DNA of 50,886 nt from Galbitalea sp036491035 (GTDB lineage Bacteria; Actinomycetota; Actinomycetes; Actinomycetales; Microbacteriaceae), in assembly GCA_036491035.1 (NCBI GenBank), contig DASXCU010000066.1, positions 1 to 50,886 of the forward strand, given 5' to 3'. A model generated the notes under the pieces. The model was given only the letters and a program-made list of their open reading frames with translations, was not told the origin of the DNA and did no database searches. The position numbers and the translations under genes are program-made. Shown piece by piece: positions 15,504-24,480 of the stretch (position 1 is its first letter; each line of letters starts with the position of its first letter).

Positions 15504-16931
15504 GTGAATTTCACTGATCTCGGCATCGAGCAGGACATGGTCGATGCACTCGCAACAAAAGGCATTCTCGAACCGTTCCCGATCCAGGAGCAGACCATCC
15601 CACTCGGTCTGTCCGGGCAGGACATCATCGGCCAGGCCAAGACCGGCACAGGCAAGACGCTCGGCTTCGGGCTTCCGCTGCTGCAGGCTCTGGGAGCCAA
15701 CCCCGAACCCGGCGTAAAGGCACTCGTGGTCGTACCGACCCGCGAACTGTGCGTGCAGGTCGCAGAGGATCTCGTGCTCGCCGCTTCCAATCGCGCAACC
15801 AAGGTCGTCGCGATCTACGGCGGCAAGGCCTACGAGGGTCAGGTCGCCGAACTGAAGGATGGCGCGCAGGTCGTCGTCGGAACCCCAGGACGCCTGCTCG
15901 ACCTCGCGTCGCAGCGGCTGCTGAGCCTGAAGAACGTTCAGGTCATGGTGCTCGACGAGGCCGACAAGATGCTCGACCTCGGATTCCTGTCCGACATTGA
16001 GAAGCTGTTCGCCCAGACCGATCCGACCCGCCACACCATGCTGTTCTCTGCCACGATGCCCGGGCCGATCGTCGCCCTCGCACGCCGCTTCATGAACCGG
16101 CCCATCCACATCCGCGCGACGGACCCCGATGAGGGACTGACGCAGGCCAACATCAAACACGTCGTCTACCGCGCCCACTCGCTCGACAAAGACGAGGTAA
16201 TCGCGCGCATCCTGCAGGCCGAGGGTCGCGGCAAGACCGTCGTCTTCACCCGCACCAAGCGCGCCGCAGCGAAGCTCGTCGAGGAACTCAACGACCGTGG
16301 CTTCAACGCCGCGGCCGTGCACGGCGACCTCAACCAGGAGCAGCGCGAGCGTGCGATGGCCGCCTTCAAGGCCGGCAAGAAGGACATCCTGATCGCAACG
16401 GATGTCGCCGCTCGCGGTATCGACGTCAACGACGTCACGCACGTCATCAACCACACCATCCCGGACGACCACGACACCTACCTGCACCGCGCCGGCCGCA
16501 CCGGCCGAGCGGGCAAGACCGGCATCGCGGTGACGTTCGTGGACTGGGACGACATGCACAAGTGGTCGCTGATCAACCGTGCACTCGACATGGGCCAGCC
16601 GGAACCGGTCGAGACGTACTCGTCGTCGCCGCACCTCTACACCGACCTCGACATTCCCGCAGGGTCCAAGGGTCGCCTGAAGCCGAGCCCCGCGCCGAAG
16701 GTCGAGGTGGCTGCCTCGCACCCGCCGCGCGAGCCGCGCACGGGTGACCGGCAGCGCACCCGCACTCGTGGCGGCGGCGGGTCATCGCACAATCCGACGC
16801 CCGAGCAGCGCGCCCACGAATCGGGCGCACCCGGAGCCGGAACGCACGACGGTGCGGCACCCGCTCGGCGACGCAACCGCACTCGACGTCGCCCGTCCGG
16901 CGACGGAAGCGCGACGCCCGCCTCGAGCTAG
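15504..16931 (+). CDS. rhlE: DEAD-box RNA helicase RhlE
   Basis: 475 residues. ATP-dependent RNA helicase likely acting in ribosome assembly, RNA decay and cold adaptation. Q motif region FPIQEQT (25-31), Walker A AKTGTGKT (45-52), PTREL (78-82), TPGR (127-130), DEAD (151-154), SAT (182-184), VFTRTKRAA, ATDVAARGIDV and HRAGRTGRAGK are all intact. A C-terminal tail from about residue 395 is disordered and rich in Arg, Gly and Pro, typical of RNA-binding tails. Starts with GTG 15504 (NFTDLGIEQDMV follows). It lies behind a structured leader and is divergent from the ferritin-like gene, as Rv3211 is. Its stop shares a CTAG with the convergent PHP gene. Confidence 0.92.
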   Translation: MNFTDLGIEQDMVDALATKGILEPFPIQEQTIPLGLSGQDIIGQAKTGTGKTLGFGLPLLQALGANPEPGVKALVVVPTRELCVQVAEDLVLAASNRATKVVAIYGGKAYEGQVAELKDGAQVVVGTPGRLLDLASQRLLSLKNVQVMVLDEADKMLDLGFLSDIEKLFAQTDPTRHTMLFSATMPGPIVALARRFMNRPIHIRATDPDEGLTQANIKHVVYRAHSLDKDEVIARILQAEGRGKTVVFTRTKRAAAKLVEELNDRGFNAAAVHGDLNQEQRERAMAAFKAGKKDILIATDVAARGIDVNDVTHVINHTIPDDHDTYLHRAGRTGRAGKTGIAVTFVDWDDMHKWSLINRALDMGQPEPVETYSSSPHLYTDLDIPAGSKGRLKPSPAPKVEVAASHPPREPRTGDRQRTRTRGGGGSSHNPTPEQRAHESGAPGAGTHDGAAPARRRNRTRRRPSGDGSATPASS

Positions 16932-17785
16932 CCCTCGAAAGCGCGACTGCCGGTACCTGCGGCCAGAAGCTTCTCGAACACGGCCGGCTCGGTCGTGTTC
17001 TCGGCCAGCCTGTTCGGCTTGCCATCGCCGTGGTAGTCGCTCGACCCGGTGACCTGGAGGTCGAACTTTCGCGCGAGCTCGTAGAGCCGCACCTTGCCAT
17101 CCTCGGTGTTATCGCGATGGTGGATCTCGAGGCCGAACAGTCCGGCATCCTTCAGTTCCTTGATCGCCGAGTCCTCGAGCGCGCGGTAACGCCCGTGGGT
17201 GGCGGGATGGGCGAGCACCGGAACGCCACCCGCCGCGACAATCAGCCGAACACCGGCAAGCGGCGACGGGGCGTAGTACTTCTCGTAGTAGCCGCTCTTC
17301 CAGTGCAGGATCGTCTGGAACGCGGCGCTCCGGTCGTGCACGTCACCGTGGGCGACGAGCGCGTCGGCGATGTGCGGTCGTCCGATCGTTCCGCCGTCGA
17401 TCGACTGCGCGAGAACGTCTTCCCACGTGATTCCGTAGTCCTTCGAGATCCGTTCGACGATGCGTTCGGCGCGGTGCAGGCGTCCGTCCCGGATCTTCGC
17501 CGTCTCGGCAAGGATCCCGGGATTCGCCGGATCGAACAGGTAGCCGAGCATGTGGACGCTGGCCGGACCGTAGTTCGTGCTCAGTTCCATCCCGGGAACG
17601 ACGATCAGGCCGGTTCCGGCTGCGGCGTCGAATGCCTCACGCCATCCGGCCGTCGAATCGTGGTCGGTGATGGCGATGGCACGGAGCTTCTCGACGATCG
17701 CGGCCTCGATGAGTTCGGTCGGCGTCTCGGTGCCATCCGACACGCTGCTGTGGGCGTGGAGGTCGATCGCACCGGGGTGAGGCAT
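16928..17785 (-). CDS. PHP-domain phosphoesterase (YciV/RNase AM-like)
   Basis: 285 residues. PHP metal ligands are clear: HAH (10-12) with D17, ITDHD (39-43), GMELS with Glu67, LAHPATHGRY, HHRDNTEDG and SSDYHGDG near the end. This set matches the stand-alone PHP proteins related to E. coli YciV (RNase AM), which hydrolyse 3',5'-nucleoside bisphosphates or trim RNA 5' ends. Substrate here is inferred. ATG 17785 is fixed by TACGAT six bases upstream; a much longer open frame upstream runs antisense into the next gene and is not credible. Divergent from the EEP-fold gene across 33 bp. Confidence 0.87.
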   Translation of the reverse strand: MPHPGAIDLHAHSSVSDGTETPTELIEAAIVEKLRAIAITDHDSTAGWREAFDAAAGTGLIVVPGMELSTNYGPASVHMLGYLFDPANPGILAETAKIRDGRLHRAERIVERISKDYGITWEDVLAQSIDGGTIGRPHIADALVAHGDVHDRSAAFQTILHWKSGYYEKYYAPSPLAGVRLIVAAGGVPVLAHPATHGRYRALEDSAIKELKDAGLFGLEIHHRDNTEDGKVRLYELARKFDLQVTGSSDYHGDGKPNRLAENTTEPAVFEKLLAAGTGSRAFEG

Positions 17786-17791
17786 CCTGCC

Positions 17792-17797
17792 ATCGTA
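17792..17797 (-). promoter_or_regulatory. -10 box TACGAT of the PHP gene, probable leaderless promoter
   Basis: Minus strand TACGAT, six bases (GGCAGG), then ATG 17785. The gap could also act as a weak ribosome-binding site. Confidence 0.5.
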
Positions 17798-17818
17798 TTG
17801 GTCTAGGCTTCCGGAGCC

Positions 17819-18832
17819 ATGGTTCGGACCGTTCTCGCAAGCCTCGTCGCCCTTGCTGCGGCCGCGGTTTTGCTGGTCGCGGCCTGGCCGCAGGTCTTCG
17901 GACTGCAGGATGCGCCGATCATCGCCCAGGTGGTCTCGCTGCGCGGACTCGACGTCGCGATCGCGGGCGCGCTCATCCTCGTCCTGCTTCTGCTGACGGT
18001 CTGGTGGCGGCGCGGCCGTCGGCTGCTCCTCGTCCTCGTCGCGCTGCTCGTCGTATTCGGCGTCGCCAGCGTCGGAATCCTCGCGGCTCGCGGGTACGGA
18101 GGCGGCACGACCAGCGCGAAGGCCGCGAGCGATGTAACGGTGCTGGCCTGGAACACGAAGGGCAGCAAGCCGTCCACGGCCACCATCGGTGCGCTCGCCC
18201 TCGCCGAGCACGCGGATGTCATTGTGCTACCCGAAACCAGCCAGGCCACGGGCCTCGAGGTGGCCGCCGTCCTCAAGTCGCACGGTCGTCCCATGTGGGT
18301 GTTCTCGGGCGCGCAGGGCGGAACGTTTCAGGCCCATGCGACGACACTGCTGATCAGTGCGGCGCTCGGCCGCTACAAGGTCGATTCGACCGTCGGCGAC
18401 ACCGCCGTCACGTCGTCGCTGATCGCGCGCCCGGACAGCGGTACCGGACCAACCATTGTCGCCGTGCACGCCGTGTCGCCGCGGCCCGGCGAGATGCGCA
18501 ACTGGCGTGCCGACCTCGCGTTTCTGGCCAACGCCTGCAGGGGGCATAGCGTGATCATGGCGGGTGACTTCAACTCCACACTCGATTCGCTGAGCGCACA
18601 GCGCAGTACGTCGGGCGCCCAGTTCGCGGAATGCTATGACGCGGGACTCGCCGCCCACGCCGCTTCCGTCGGCAGCTGGCCGACCAACCTGCCGGCCCTG
18701 CTCGGCGCCCAGATCGACCACGTCATGTACACGTCGGCGTGGAAGACCGTCGCGATGCGCGTGGTCTCGACGCAGGACGGGGCGGGGAGCGATCACCGGC
18801 CCATCGTCGCAACGCTCGCGCCCACATCCTGA
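17819..18832 (+). CDS. Membrane-anchored endonuclease/exonuclease/phosphatase (EEP) family protein
   Basis: 337 residues. Three N-terminal transmembrane helices (about 4-25, 42-62, 67-90) are followed by an extracytoplasmic EEP domain. Domain motifs: VTVLAWNTKG (106-115), VIVLPETS with the metal-binding Glu, IVAVHAVSPRPGE, MAGDFNSTLDS, AQIDHVMYT and GSDHRPIVATL. The metal and catalytic residues of the DNase I/inositol phosphatase superfamily are therefore present. Substrate unknown; the outward-facing domain could act on nucleic acids, phospholipids or cell-wall phosphodiesters. GGAG lies before the ATG. TAGGCT at 17804-17809 is a possible -10 box, nine bases from the start. Confidence 0.82.
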   Translation: MVRTVLASLVALAAAAVLLVAAWPQVFGLQDAPIIAQVVSLRGLDVAIAGALILVLLLLTVWWRRGRRLLLVLVALLVVFGVASVGILAARGYGGGTTSAKAASDVTVLAWNTKGSKPSTATIGALALAEHADVIVLPETSQATGLEVAAVLKSHGRPMWVFSGAQGGTFQAHATTLLISAALGRYKVDSTVGDTAVTSSLIARPDSGTGPTIVAVHAVSPRPGEMRNWRADLAFLANACRGHSVIMAGDFNSTLDSLSAQRSTSGAQFAECYDAGLAAHAASVGSWPTNLPALLGAQIDHVMYTSAWKTVAMRVVSTQDGAGSDHRPIVATLAPTS

Positions 18833-18869
18833 GGCTGCTCCTCGAGCACGTCGGGTGGACAATGGAGGC

Positions 18870-20360
18870 ATGCCCCAGTCCTCAGATAAGGCGCCCACGA
18901 AGGCTCCCCGCGCAACGTCCAATCGCTCCACGACTCCCGTGTCCGACACGTTCAAGGACTACATCTCGCGGGACTGGGCAGATCGGCCGAGAGACATTCC
19001 GGCGGCCCGCGACCAGGCCGCGTTCGCCGCCGCCCGTCGCGCGAAGCTCTCGAAGCGGTTCCCGGGCAAGCGACTGATCATCCCCGCCGGCTCCTCCAAG
19101 GTGCGTTCGAATGACACCGACTATGCCTACCGCGCCCACTCCGCGTTCTCTCATCTGACCGGCTGGGGTTCGGATACCGTCGCCGGCAGCATCCTCGTTC
19201 TCGAGCCGACGTCGAACGGACACGAGGCGACGCTGTACTTCCGTCGTCCGGCCGGTCGCGGTTCCGACGAGTTCTACGCGAACCCTGAGATCGGCGAGTT
19301 CTGGATCGGGCCGCGCCCGTCGCTCGCGCACGTCGCCGCGGACCTCGGGCTCCTGACCAGCGATCTGTCGGCGTTCGTGGACGTCGTCGACACCGTAGAC
19401 GGGAACACGCTTCTCCTTCGCGAGGGCGACCGCGACGTGACCGATTCGATCGACGGTCGTCGTCTTCTCGCCGCCGACACGGAGTCGCTCGAAACGGATG
19501 GCGACGCCGATCTCGCTCGTGAGCTGTCCGAGATGCGGCTCGTCAAGGACAGCTACGAGATCGAACAGATGCGTCAGGCAGTAGGAGCGACGAAGCTGGC
19601 GTTCGACGACGTGATCGCCGACCTCCCCGCGATCATCGCGCACAACCGCGGCGAGCGCCTGGTCGAGGGCACGTTCAACCGTCGGGCACGGGCCGAGGGC
19701 AACCAGGTCGGATACGACACGATCGCGGCGAGCGGGCCGCACGCGTGCATCCTGCACTGGACCCGCAACGACGGCCCCGTGGTCCCCGGCGACCTGATCC
19801 TGCTCGACGCGGGAATCGAGCTCGATTCGCTGTACACCGCCGACATCACGCGCACGCTTCCGATCAATGGGACGTTTACGGAGGTGCAGCGCCGCGTGTA
19901 CGAGGCCGTTCGGGAGGCGGCGGATGCGGCGTTCGCAATCGTAAAGCCGGGCATCCGATTCCACGAGATCCACGCGGAGGCCATGAAGGTCATCGCGGCG
20001 AGGACCGCGGAGTGGGGACTTCTGCCCGTGAGCGCCGAGGAATCCCTCCAGCCCGAGCACCAGTACCACCGCCGCTACATGGTGCACGGAACCAGCCACC
20101 ACCTCGGGATCGATGTGCACGACTGCGCCCAGGCGCGGCGCGAGCTGTACCTTGACGGTGTCCTCGAGGCCGGCATGGTGTTCACGATTGAGCCGGGGCT
20201 GTACTTTCAGCCGGATGACCTGACGGTGCCTGCGGAGTACCGCGGCATCGGCGTGCGCATCGAGGACAACATCCTCGTCACCGAGTCGGGCGCCGAGAAC
20301 CTGTCGATCGGGATCCCGCGCACCGCCGACGACGTCGAGGCCTGGATCGCCCGCGAGTGA
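18870..20360 (+). CDS. pepP: Xaa-Pro aminopeptidase (aminopeptidase P, M24B)
   Basis: 496 residues. Dinuclear metallopeptidase removing an N-terminal residue before proline. The N-terminal creatinase-like domain (FSHLTGW, 93-99) precedes the pita-bread domain with metal ligands Asp313 (LLDAGIE), Asp325 (TADITRT), His410 (HGTSHHLGIDVHD), Glu441 (TIEPGLY) and Glu465 (GVRIEDN). The first 30 residues are polar and probably disordered. ATG 18870 has GGAGG only one base upstream; an in-frame GTG at 18855 is the alternative. The start is therefore uncertain by five codons. Its stop overlaps the peroxiredoxin start (GTGA). Confidence 0.9.
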   Translation: MPQSSDKAPTKAPRATSNRSTTPVSDTFKDYISRDWADRPRDIPAARDQAAFAAARRAKLSKRFPGKRLIIPAGSSKVRSNDTDYAYRAHSAFSHLTGWGSDTVAGSILVLEPTSNGHEATLYFRRPAGRGSDEFYANPEIGEFWIGPRPSLAHVAADLGLLTSDLSAFVDVVDTVDGNTLLLREGDRDVTDSIDGRRLLAADTESLETDGDADLARELSEMRLVKDSYEIEQMRQAVGATKLAFDDVIADLPAIIAHNRGERLVEGTFNRRARAEGNQVGYDTIAASGPHACILHWTRNDGPVVPGDLILLDAGIELDSLYTADITRTLPINGTFTEVQRRVYEAVREAADAAFAIVKPGIRFHEIHAEAMKVIAARTAEWGLLPVSAEESLQPEHQYHRRYMVHGTSHHLGIDVHDCAQARRELYLDGVLEAGMVFTIEPGLYFQPDDLTVPAEYRGIGVRIEDNILVTESGAENLSIGIPRTADDVEAWIARE

Positions 20361-20914
20361 CCGACTATCTGTCCTTGCCGACCGACCTGCCCGCGCCCGT
20401 CGATGATGGCGCCGCGGAGCACCTTCGTGGAATGAGGATGCCGCACCTCGTCCTGTCCGCGACCAGCGGTCTCGACGTCGATCTCGCAAGCCTGGATGGC
20501 ACCGTCGTTGTCTACCTCTACCCGATGACGGGTGCGCCCGGTGTGGCCCTGCCCAGGGACTGGGATCTCATTCCGGGCGCGCGCGGTTGTACGCCGGAGG
20601 CCTGTGGCTTCCGCGACCACTTCGTCGAGTTGCGGGACGCCGGTGCATCCGAGGTGTTCGGACTGTCCAGCCAGGCGACCGAGTACCAGCGCGAGGCAGT
20701 GGACCGCCTGCACCTTCCGTTCGCGATGCTGTCGGACCCGACGTTCGAACTCGCCGAGGCCCTGCGGCTTCCCACTTTCGATGTCGAAGGAACGCGTCTC
20801 TACAAACGCCTGACGCTGATCGTGCACGGCGGTCTCATTGAGCACGTCTTCTATCCGGTGTTCCCGACCGACACCCACGCGGCCGCCGTCGTGGCCTGGC
20901 TCACGAATCACTAG
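20357..20914 (+). CDS. Peroxiredoxin (AhpC/TSA family)
   Basis: 185 residues. Thioredoxin-fold peroxide reductase. VVYLYPMTGAPG (51-62) is followed by ARGCTPEACGFRDHF (75-89), which holds two cysteines, C78 and C83, spaced as in the GCTPxxC subgroup of peroxiredoxins; peroxidatic versus resolving roles are inferred. LSSQATEYQREAV and LPFAMLSDPTFELAEAL are normal family segments. GTG 20357 overlaps the pepP stop by four bases, so translation is coupled. Cytoplasmic, no signal peptide. Confidence 0.85.
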   Translation: MTDYLSLPTDLPAPVDDGAAEHLRGMRMPHLVLSATSGLDVDLASLDGTVVVYLYPMTGAPGVALPRDWDLIPGARGCTPEACGFRDHFVELRDAGASEVFGLSSQATEYQREAVDRLHLPFAMLSDPTFELAEALRLPTFDVEGTRLYKRLTLIVHGGLIEHVFYPVFPTDTHAAAVVAWLTNH

Positions 20915-20921
20915 GTCGAGA

Positions 20922-20927
20922 TACACT
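20922..20927 (+). promoter_or_regulatory. -10 box TACACT of the lipoprotein gene, probable leaderless promoter
   Basis: TACACT, six bases (CGCCCC), then ATG 20934. No Shine-Dalgarno sequence is present. Confidence 0.6.
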
Positions 20928-20933
20928 CGCCCC

Positions 20934-21530
20934 ATGAAAATCGGGGGGCTGGTCGGTGCGCTCGCGCTTCTTCTGCTCGTGACCGGATGCACGCAGTCTC
21001 CCCCGACCCCGACCCCGGCGCATTCCACCAAGCCGAGGACGGTGTCCACTCCCAGCGCGACACTAACCACGAGCGCGTCGCCCTACATCAGCGATGCCGC
21101 ATCGACTTACACGGTGACGGACGGCGACGATGTGCAGGTGTCGTGGCTGGCGCCGTCACGAAACATCGCGTGCGGGATCGTACTTTCCGGGGCATCCGCA
21201 CACGTTTGGGGCTGCAGCGTGAAAGACCACACCTGGGTCGCCCCGAGCGCCAACCCGGCCGACATTTGCTACAACTCGGGTGAAGACTGCGGCACCGGGA
21301 TCGAAGCGCTGGGGTCCGGAAAACTCCGCGGACGCGGGGAAACCGTGTTCGAAAGCCAGCGGGCTATTGATGGACCCTTTCCGGCACCAGCTATCCAGAC
21401 GCTCGCCTACGGTCATTCGGTTACCGCGGACGGCGTCACCTGCGTCTCGCTCGAGACCGGGATGACCTGTACCAACATCACGTCCGGCCACGGGTTCACG
21501 CTCTCGAAGTCGACCTACTCGACCCACTAA
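20934..21530 (+). CDS. Secreted lipoprotein with a Cys-rich actinobacterial domain
   Basis: 198 residues. Signal peptide with lipobox LVTGC (Cys19), then a Ser/Thr/Pro linker (20-50). The exported domain has SRNIACGIVLSG, HVWGCSVKD, DICYNSGEDCG, GVTCVSLETGMTCTNI and a closing TSGHGFTLSKSTY. Cysteine pairs and the TGHGFxLS ending are hallmarks of a widespread actinobacterial extracytoplasmic domain (I believe DUF6636, to be confirmed), also found behind kinases. Probably disulphide-stabilised on the outer face of the membrane. Function unknown. Start fixed by the leaderless-type box. Confidence 0.8.
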   Translation: MKIGGLVGALALLLLVTGCTQSPPTPTPAHSTKPRTVSTPSATLTTSASPYISDAASTYTVTDGDDVQVSWLAPSRNIACGIVLSGASAHVWGCSVKDHTWVAPSANPADICYNSGEDCGTGIEALGSGKLRGRGETVFESQRAIDGPFPAPAIQTLAYGHSVTADGVTCVSLETGMTCTNITSGHGFTLSKSTYSTH

Positions 21531-21534
21531 CTCA

Positions 21535-22146
21535 CTAGCGGGCACCGATCTTCTCGCCCGCGGCGTTCCGCTGAGGGATGGGCAGCCAGTAAAACAGGAT
21601 GAGAAGCGCGTAGACGATCACCCCCACGATGGGCAGGAAATACCCCAGGATCGCTCCCAGCGCGTACATCGCGGGGCCGAACAGGATGCGCTTCGTCATC
21701 CGCCGCACGCCCTGGACGGTGACGCTGTCATCGAACAGCTTCGCTCGGTTCGAGTGCGACCAGATCCCGTTGAACAGCAGCCCCGCAGCGGTCAGGGTGA
21801 CCCCGTAGAGCGCGACCGCGATGTTCTCGCCGCTTCTGGTGCGGAATGTCTCGGCGAGAACACTCGTCGCGAACGGCACGAACGCGACCACGAGCAGCAG
21901 CACCGTGTTGGTGAACATGAGCAGGCGATCACTTCGAACGATGTGCTCGAACATCACGTGGTGGTTCACCCAGAGCAAACCGATGAGGAGAAAGCTCAGG
22001 ACGTAGCCGAGGTAGGACGGCCAGAGGCCCAGCAGCGAACGCAGCAGGTGCGTTGTGTCCGCGGGCGCCTTGATGTCGAGGATCAGGATCGTGATGGCGA
22101 TCGCGAACACGCCGTCGCTGAACGCTTCGAGCCGCGACGTGGGCAC
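21535..22146 (-). CDS. TMEM175/DUF1211 family potassium channel-like protein
   Basis: 203 residues. The N-terminus RLEAFSDGVFAIAIT (5-19) is the FSDG signature of bacterial TMEM175-type K+ channels. It is followed by SLLGLWPSYLGYVLSF, LLWVNHHVMFEHI and about six hydrophobic helices, so one six-helix unit as in bacterial homologues. GTG start with GGAGGAG just upstream, inside the end of the preceding gene. The stop of the upstream stress protein lies three bases before this start, so the two form an operon. Converges with the lipoprotein gene four bases away. Ion selectivity is inferred from family. Confidence 0.85.
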   Translation of the reverse strand: MPTSRLEAFSDGVFAIAITILILDIKAPADTTHLLRSLLGLWPSYLGYVLSFLLIGLLWVNHHVMFEHIVRSDRLLMFTNTVLLLVVAFVPFATSVLAETFRTRSGENIAVALYGVTLTAAGLLFNGIWSHSNRAKLFDDSVTVQGVRRMTKRILFGPAMYALGAILGYFLPIVGVIVYALLILFYWLPIPQRNAAGEKIGAR

Positions 22147-22149
22147 TCG

Positions 22150-22638
22150 CTACTCCTCCGGCCGCTGAAGCAGCTCCTGCGCGCGAACGATCACGCTTGA
22201 CGGGGCAATTACCTGGTAGCTGGATGCGATCACCTGGTGGGTCGACGTGTAATCCTGCCGGCGACGGTTGATCGCGTAGCTGACGATGCCGAACAGCATC
22301 CCGAACGCGGCGCCCAGCAGGATGACGGCGAAGGCGTAGGTGAGGTTCGCGTTGGCGGTGAAGAGGAACAGCAGCGAGCCGGCGAACAACCCGAGCCACG
22401 CTCCGGTAATGGCGCCCGCGATCGCGGCGCGGCCATAGGTGAGCTTGCCGGTCACCCTCTCGACCGTCTTCAGGTCGTTACCGATGATGGAAAGCTGTCG
22501 AACGTCGAAGTCGGCCTTTGCCAGCTTGTCGACCACGTGCTGCGCCTCGGGGTAGGTGTCGTAGGTGCCGAGGACGTCGCCCCGTGGAATGGCGGGAACT
22601 ACCGGAATGCGGCGCGAATTCGGGTCCTGGTTGGTCAT
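22150..22638 (-). CDS. General stress protein 17M-like membrane protein
   Basis: 162 residues. The N-terminal domain GDVLGTYDTYPEAQHVVDKLAKADFDVRQ... (19 onward) is the general-stress-protein 17M/YflT fold. Two Gly/Ala-rich helices follow (about 70-91 and 96-118), separated by NANLTYAFAV, then a basic turn INRRRQDY and a C-terminal tail. Similar proteins are induced by stress in many actinobacteria; the role is unknown. ATG 22638 has GGAAGA upstream. It is divergent from the MgtE_N/CBS gene across only 35 bp and cotranscribed with the TMEM175-like gene. Confidence 0.8.
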   Translation of the reverse strand: MTNQDPNSRRIPVVPAIPRGDVLGTYDTYPEAQHVVDKLAKADFDVRQLSIIGNDLKTVERVTGKLTYGRAAIAGAITGAWLGLFAGSLLFLFTANANLTYAFAVILLGAAFGMLFGIVSYAINRRRQDYTSTHQVIASSYQVIAPSSVIVRAQELLQRPEE

Positions 22639-22661
22639 CGGCTCATTCTTCCACGCGCGAC

Positions 22662-22667
22662 TACGCT
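22662..22667 (+). promoter_or_regulatory. -10 box TACGCT, probable leaderless promoter
   Basis: TACGCT, six bases (TAGAAC), then GTG 22674. It sits in a 35-bp divergent region. Confidence 0.6.
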
Positions 22668-22673
22668 TAGAAC

Positions 22674-23993
22674 GTGAGCGCGACGAGAGTATTCGTGGCC
22701 CGCCTTGCCGGGTGCTCCGTTTTCGACCCCTTTGGCGACAAGGTGGGCAAGGTGCGCGACGTGCTGGTCGTCTATCGCAAGTCCGCATCACCGCGCGTCG
22801 TCGGCTTCGTCGTTGAAGTTCCGGGAAAGCGACGGGTCTTCCTGAGCGTCGGCCGGGTCACGAGCATCGGGTCCGGCCAGATCATCGCCACCGGCCTGAT
22901 CAACCTGCGCCGGTTCGAGCAGCGCGGTGGCGAGGTACGCGTCATCGCCGAAATGCTGGGCCGCAAGGTCACCCTCCGCGACAAATCCGGCGGAGCGACC
23001 ATCGAGGATGTCGCGATCGAGGAGCAGGGTCCCGGCGAGTGGCAGGTCAGCCAGCTGTTCTGCCGCCGCCCGAAGACTACGTCGTTCGGTCGCGGCCAGA
23101 CGGTCTTCGTCAACTGGCCCGACGTCGTCGAGACCGTCACCGCGGGCGAGTCGCAGTCCGCGACGCAGCTGATCGCCAGCTACTCCGACCTGCTGCCCGC
23201 CGACCTCGCGAACGCCATGCTCGACCTGCCCGAGCAGCGGATGCTGGAGGTGGCGGAGGAGCTCTCCGACGAGCGGCTCGCCGATGTGCTCGAGGAGATG
23301 CCGGAGAACGAGCAGGTCGACATCCTGAACCAGCTCGACGACGACCGTGCCGCGGACGTGCTCGACCAGATGCAGCCGGATGACGCCGCCGACCTCATCG
23401 CCCAGCTGAGCGAGGAGCGCGGTGAGGCGCTGCTCGACCTGATGGAGCCCGAGGAGGCGGAGGACGTGCGATTCCTGCTGTCCTACGCCCCCGACACCGC
23501 CGGTGGCCTGATGACGACCGAGCCGATCATCGTCTCGGCCGACACTACTGTCGCGGAGGCGCTCGCCCTCATCCGCCGGCACGAACTGGCTCCGGCCCTC
23601 GGCGCGGCAGTCTGCGTGACACTCCCGCCGTATGAGCCGCCGACGGGTCGATTCCTCGGGATGGTGCACTTCCAGCGCATGCTGCGCTACCCGCCGAACG
23701 AACGCCTCGGCACCCTGCTCGACCAGGCCCTGGAGCCGGTCACGGCCGGCGCTCCCGCTGCGGAAGTCGCGCGCCGCCTCGCCAGCTATAACCTCGTATC
23801 CCTTCCCGTTGTTGATGAGTCACACCGTCTGGTCGGGGTGGTGACCATTGACGACGTCCTCGATTACCTCCTGCCCGATGACTGGCGAAGCACAGACCAC
23901 GAGAGCAGTACCGAGTCGCTTTACAGCGACGCATCCACAGCAGCGATTCCGGTAAGAACGGCAAGGAGGACGACCAATGGCACGAGTAAGTAA
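22674..23993 (+). CDS. Soluble PRC-barrel / MgtE N-domain / CBS-pair protein (no channel)
   Basis: 439 residues. PRC-barrel-like segments at 10-80 (VFDPFGDKVGKVRDVLV) and 90-150 (LGRKVTLRDKSGGATIEDVAI) come first. A superhelical MgtE_N domain at about 165-270 has repeated acidic pairs (LADVLEEMPENEQVDIL, AADVLDQMQPDDAADLI). Two CBS motifs follow at 275-410 (MTTEPIIVSADTTVAEAL; LVGVVTIDDVLDYLL). In Mg2+ channel MgtE these cytosolic parts gate a membrane pore, but there is no transmembrane helix here. It matches Rv1232c-like proteins. A Mg2+ or nucleotide sensor role is inferred. The 3' end overlaps the DUF1003 gene by 17 bases. Confidence 0.85.
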   Translation: MSATRVFVARLAGCSVFDPFGDKVGKVRDVLVVYRKSASPRVVGFVVEVPGKRRVFLSVGRVTSIGSGQIIATGLINLRRFEQRGGEVRVIAEMLGRKVTLRDKSGGATIEDVAIEEQGPGEWQVSQLFCRRPKTTSFGRGQTVFVNWPDVVETVTAGESQSATQLIASYSDLLPADLANAMLDLPEQRMLEVAEELSDERLADVLEEMPENEQVDILNQLDDDRAADVLDQMQPDDAADLIAQLSEERGEALLDLMEPEEAEDVRFLLSYAPDTAGGLMTTEPIIVSADTTVAEALALIRRHELAPALGAAVCVTLPPYEPPTGRFLGMVHFQRMLRYPPNERLGTLLDQALEPVTAGAPAAEVARRLASYNLVSLPVVDESHRLVGVVTIDDVLDYLLPDDWRSTDHESSTESLYSDASTAAIPVRTARRTTNGTSK

Positions 23994-24480
23994 CCGTAGC
24001 GAGGATCGCCTCGATTCGCCGAAGGGCCTGCGCGCGTCATTCGTTCCCCGCGGCAACAACCGTGACACGGTCGGTCGGTTCTCCGAGGGCTTCGCGCGCG
24101 CCATGGGAACCTCGTGGTTTCTCTTCGGAATGACGATCTTCGTTGTGGTCTGGCTCGCGTACAACTCCTGGGCGCCGCACAGCGCGCAGTTCGACCCCCG
24201 AGCCTCGAACTTCACGTTGCTGACTCTCATCCTGTCGCTGCAGGCCTCCTACGCCGCGCCCCTCATCCTGCTCGCGCAGAACCGTCAGGACGACCGCGAC
24301 CGCGTACAGATCGAGCAGGACCGCCAGCGCGCGGAACGCAACCTGAACGACACCGAGTACCTCGCGCGCGAGATCGTCAGCCTGCGGCTCGCGATGAAGG
24401 ACATGGCGTCGAAGGACTTCATCCGCGCCGAGCTTCGATCGCTTCTCGAGGAGCTCGATAAGTCGAAGGATCCCGCTTGA
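23977..24480 (+). CDS. DUF1003 membrane protein
   Basis: 167 residues. Two transmembrane helices (about 43-62 WFLFGMTIFVVVWLAYNSW and 78-98 NFTLLTLILSLQASYAAPLIL) are followed by a family-typical LAQNRQDDRDRVQIEQDRQ and a helical C-terminal coil. This is the DUF1003 signature; function unknown. AAGGAGG precedes ATG 23977 by seven bases, a very strong ribosome-binding site inside the end of the preceding CBS gene. The pairing of the PRC/MgtE_N/CBS protein with DUF1003 and Mrp recurs in actinobacteria, which suggests a joint envelope role. Confidence 0.87.
   Translation: MARVSNRSEDRLDSPKGLRASFVPRGNNRDTVGRFSEGFARAMGTSWFLFGMTIFVVVWLAYNSWAPHSAQFDPRASNFTLLTLILSLQASYAAPLILLAQNRQDDRDRVQIEQDRQRAERNLNDTEYLAREIVSLRLAMKDMASKDFIRAELRSLLEELDKSKDPA

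Noticed and set aside
18882..20489. 535-codon antisense frame opposite pepP
   Set aside because: No motifs; pepP carries all five metal ligands, so the antisense frame is a by-product of high GC.
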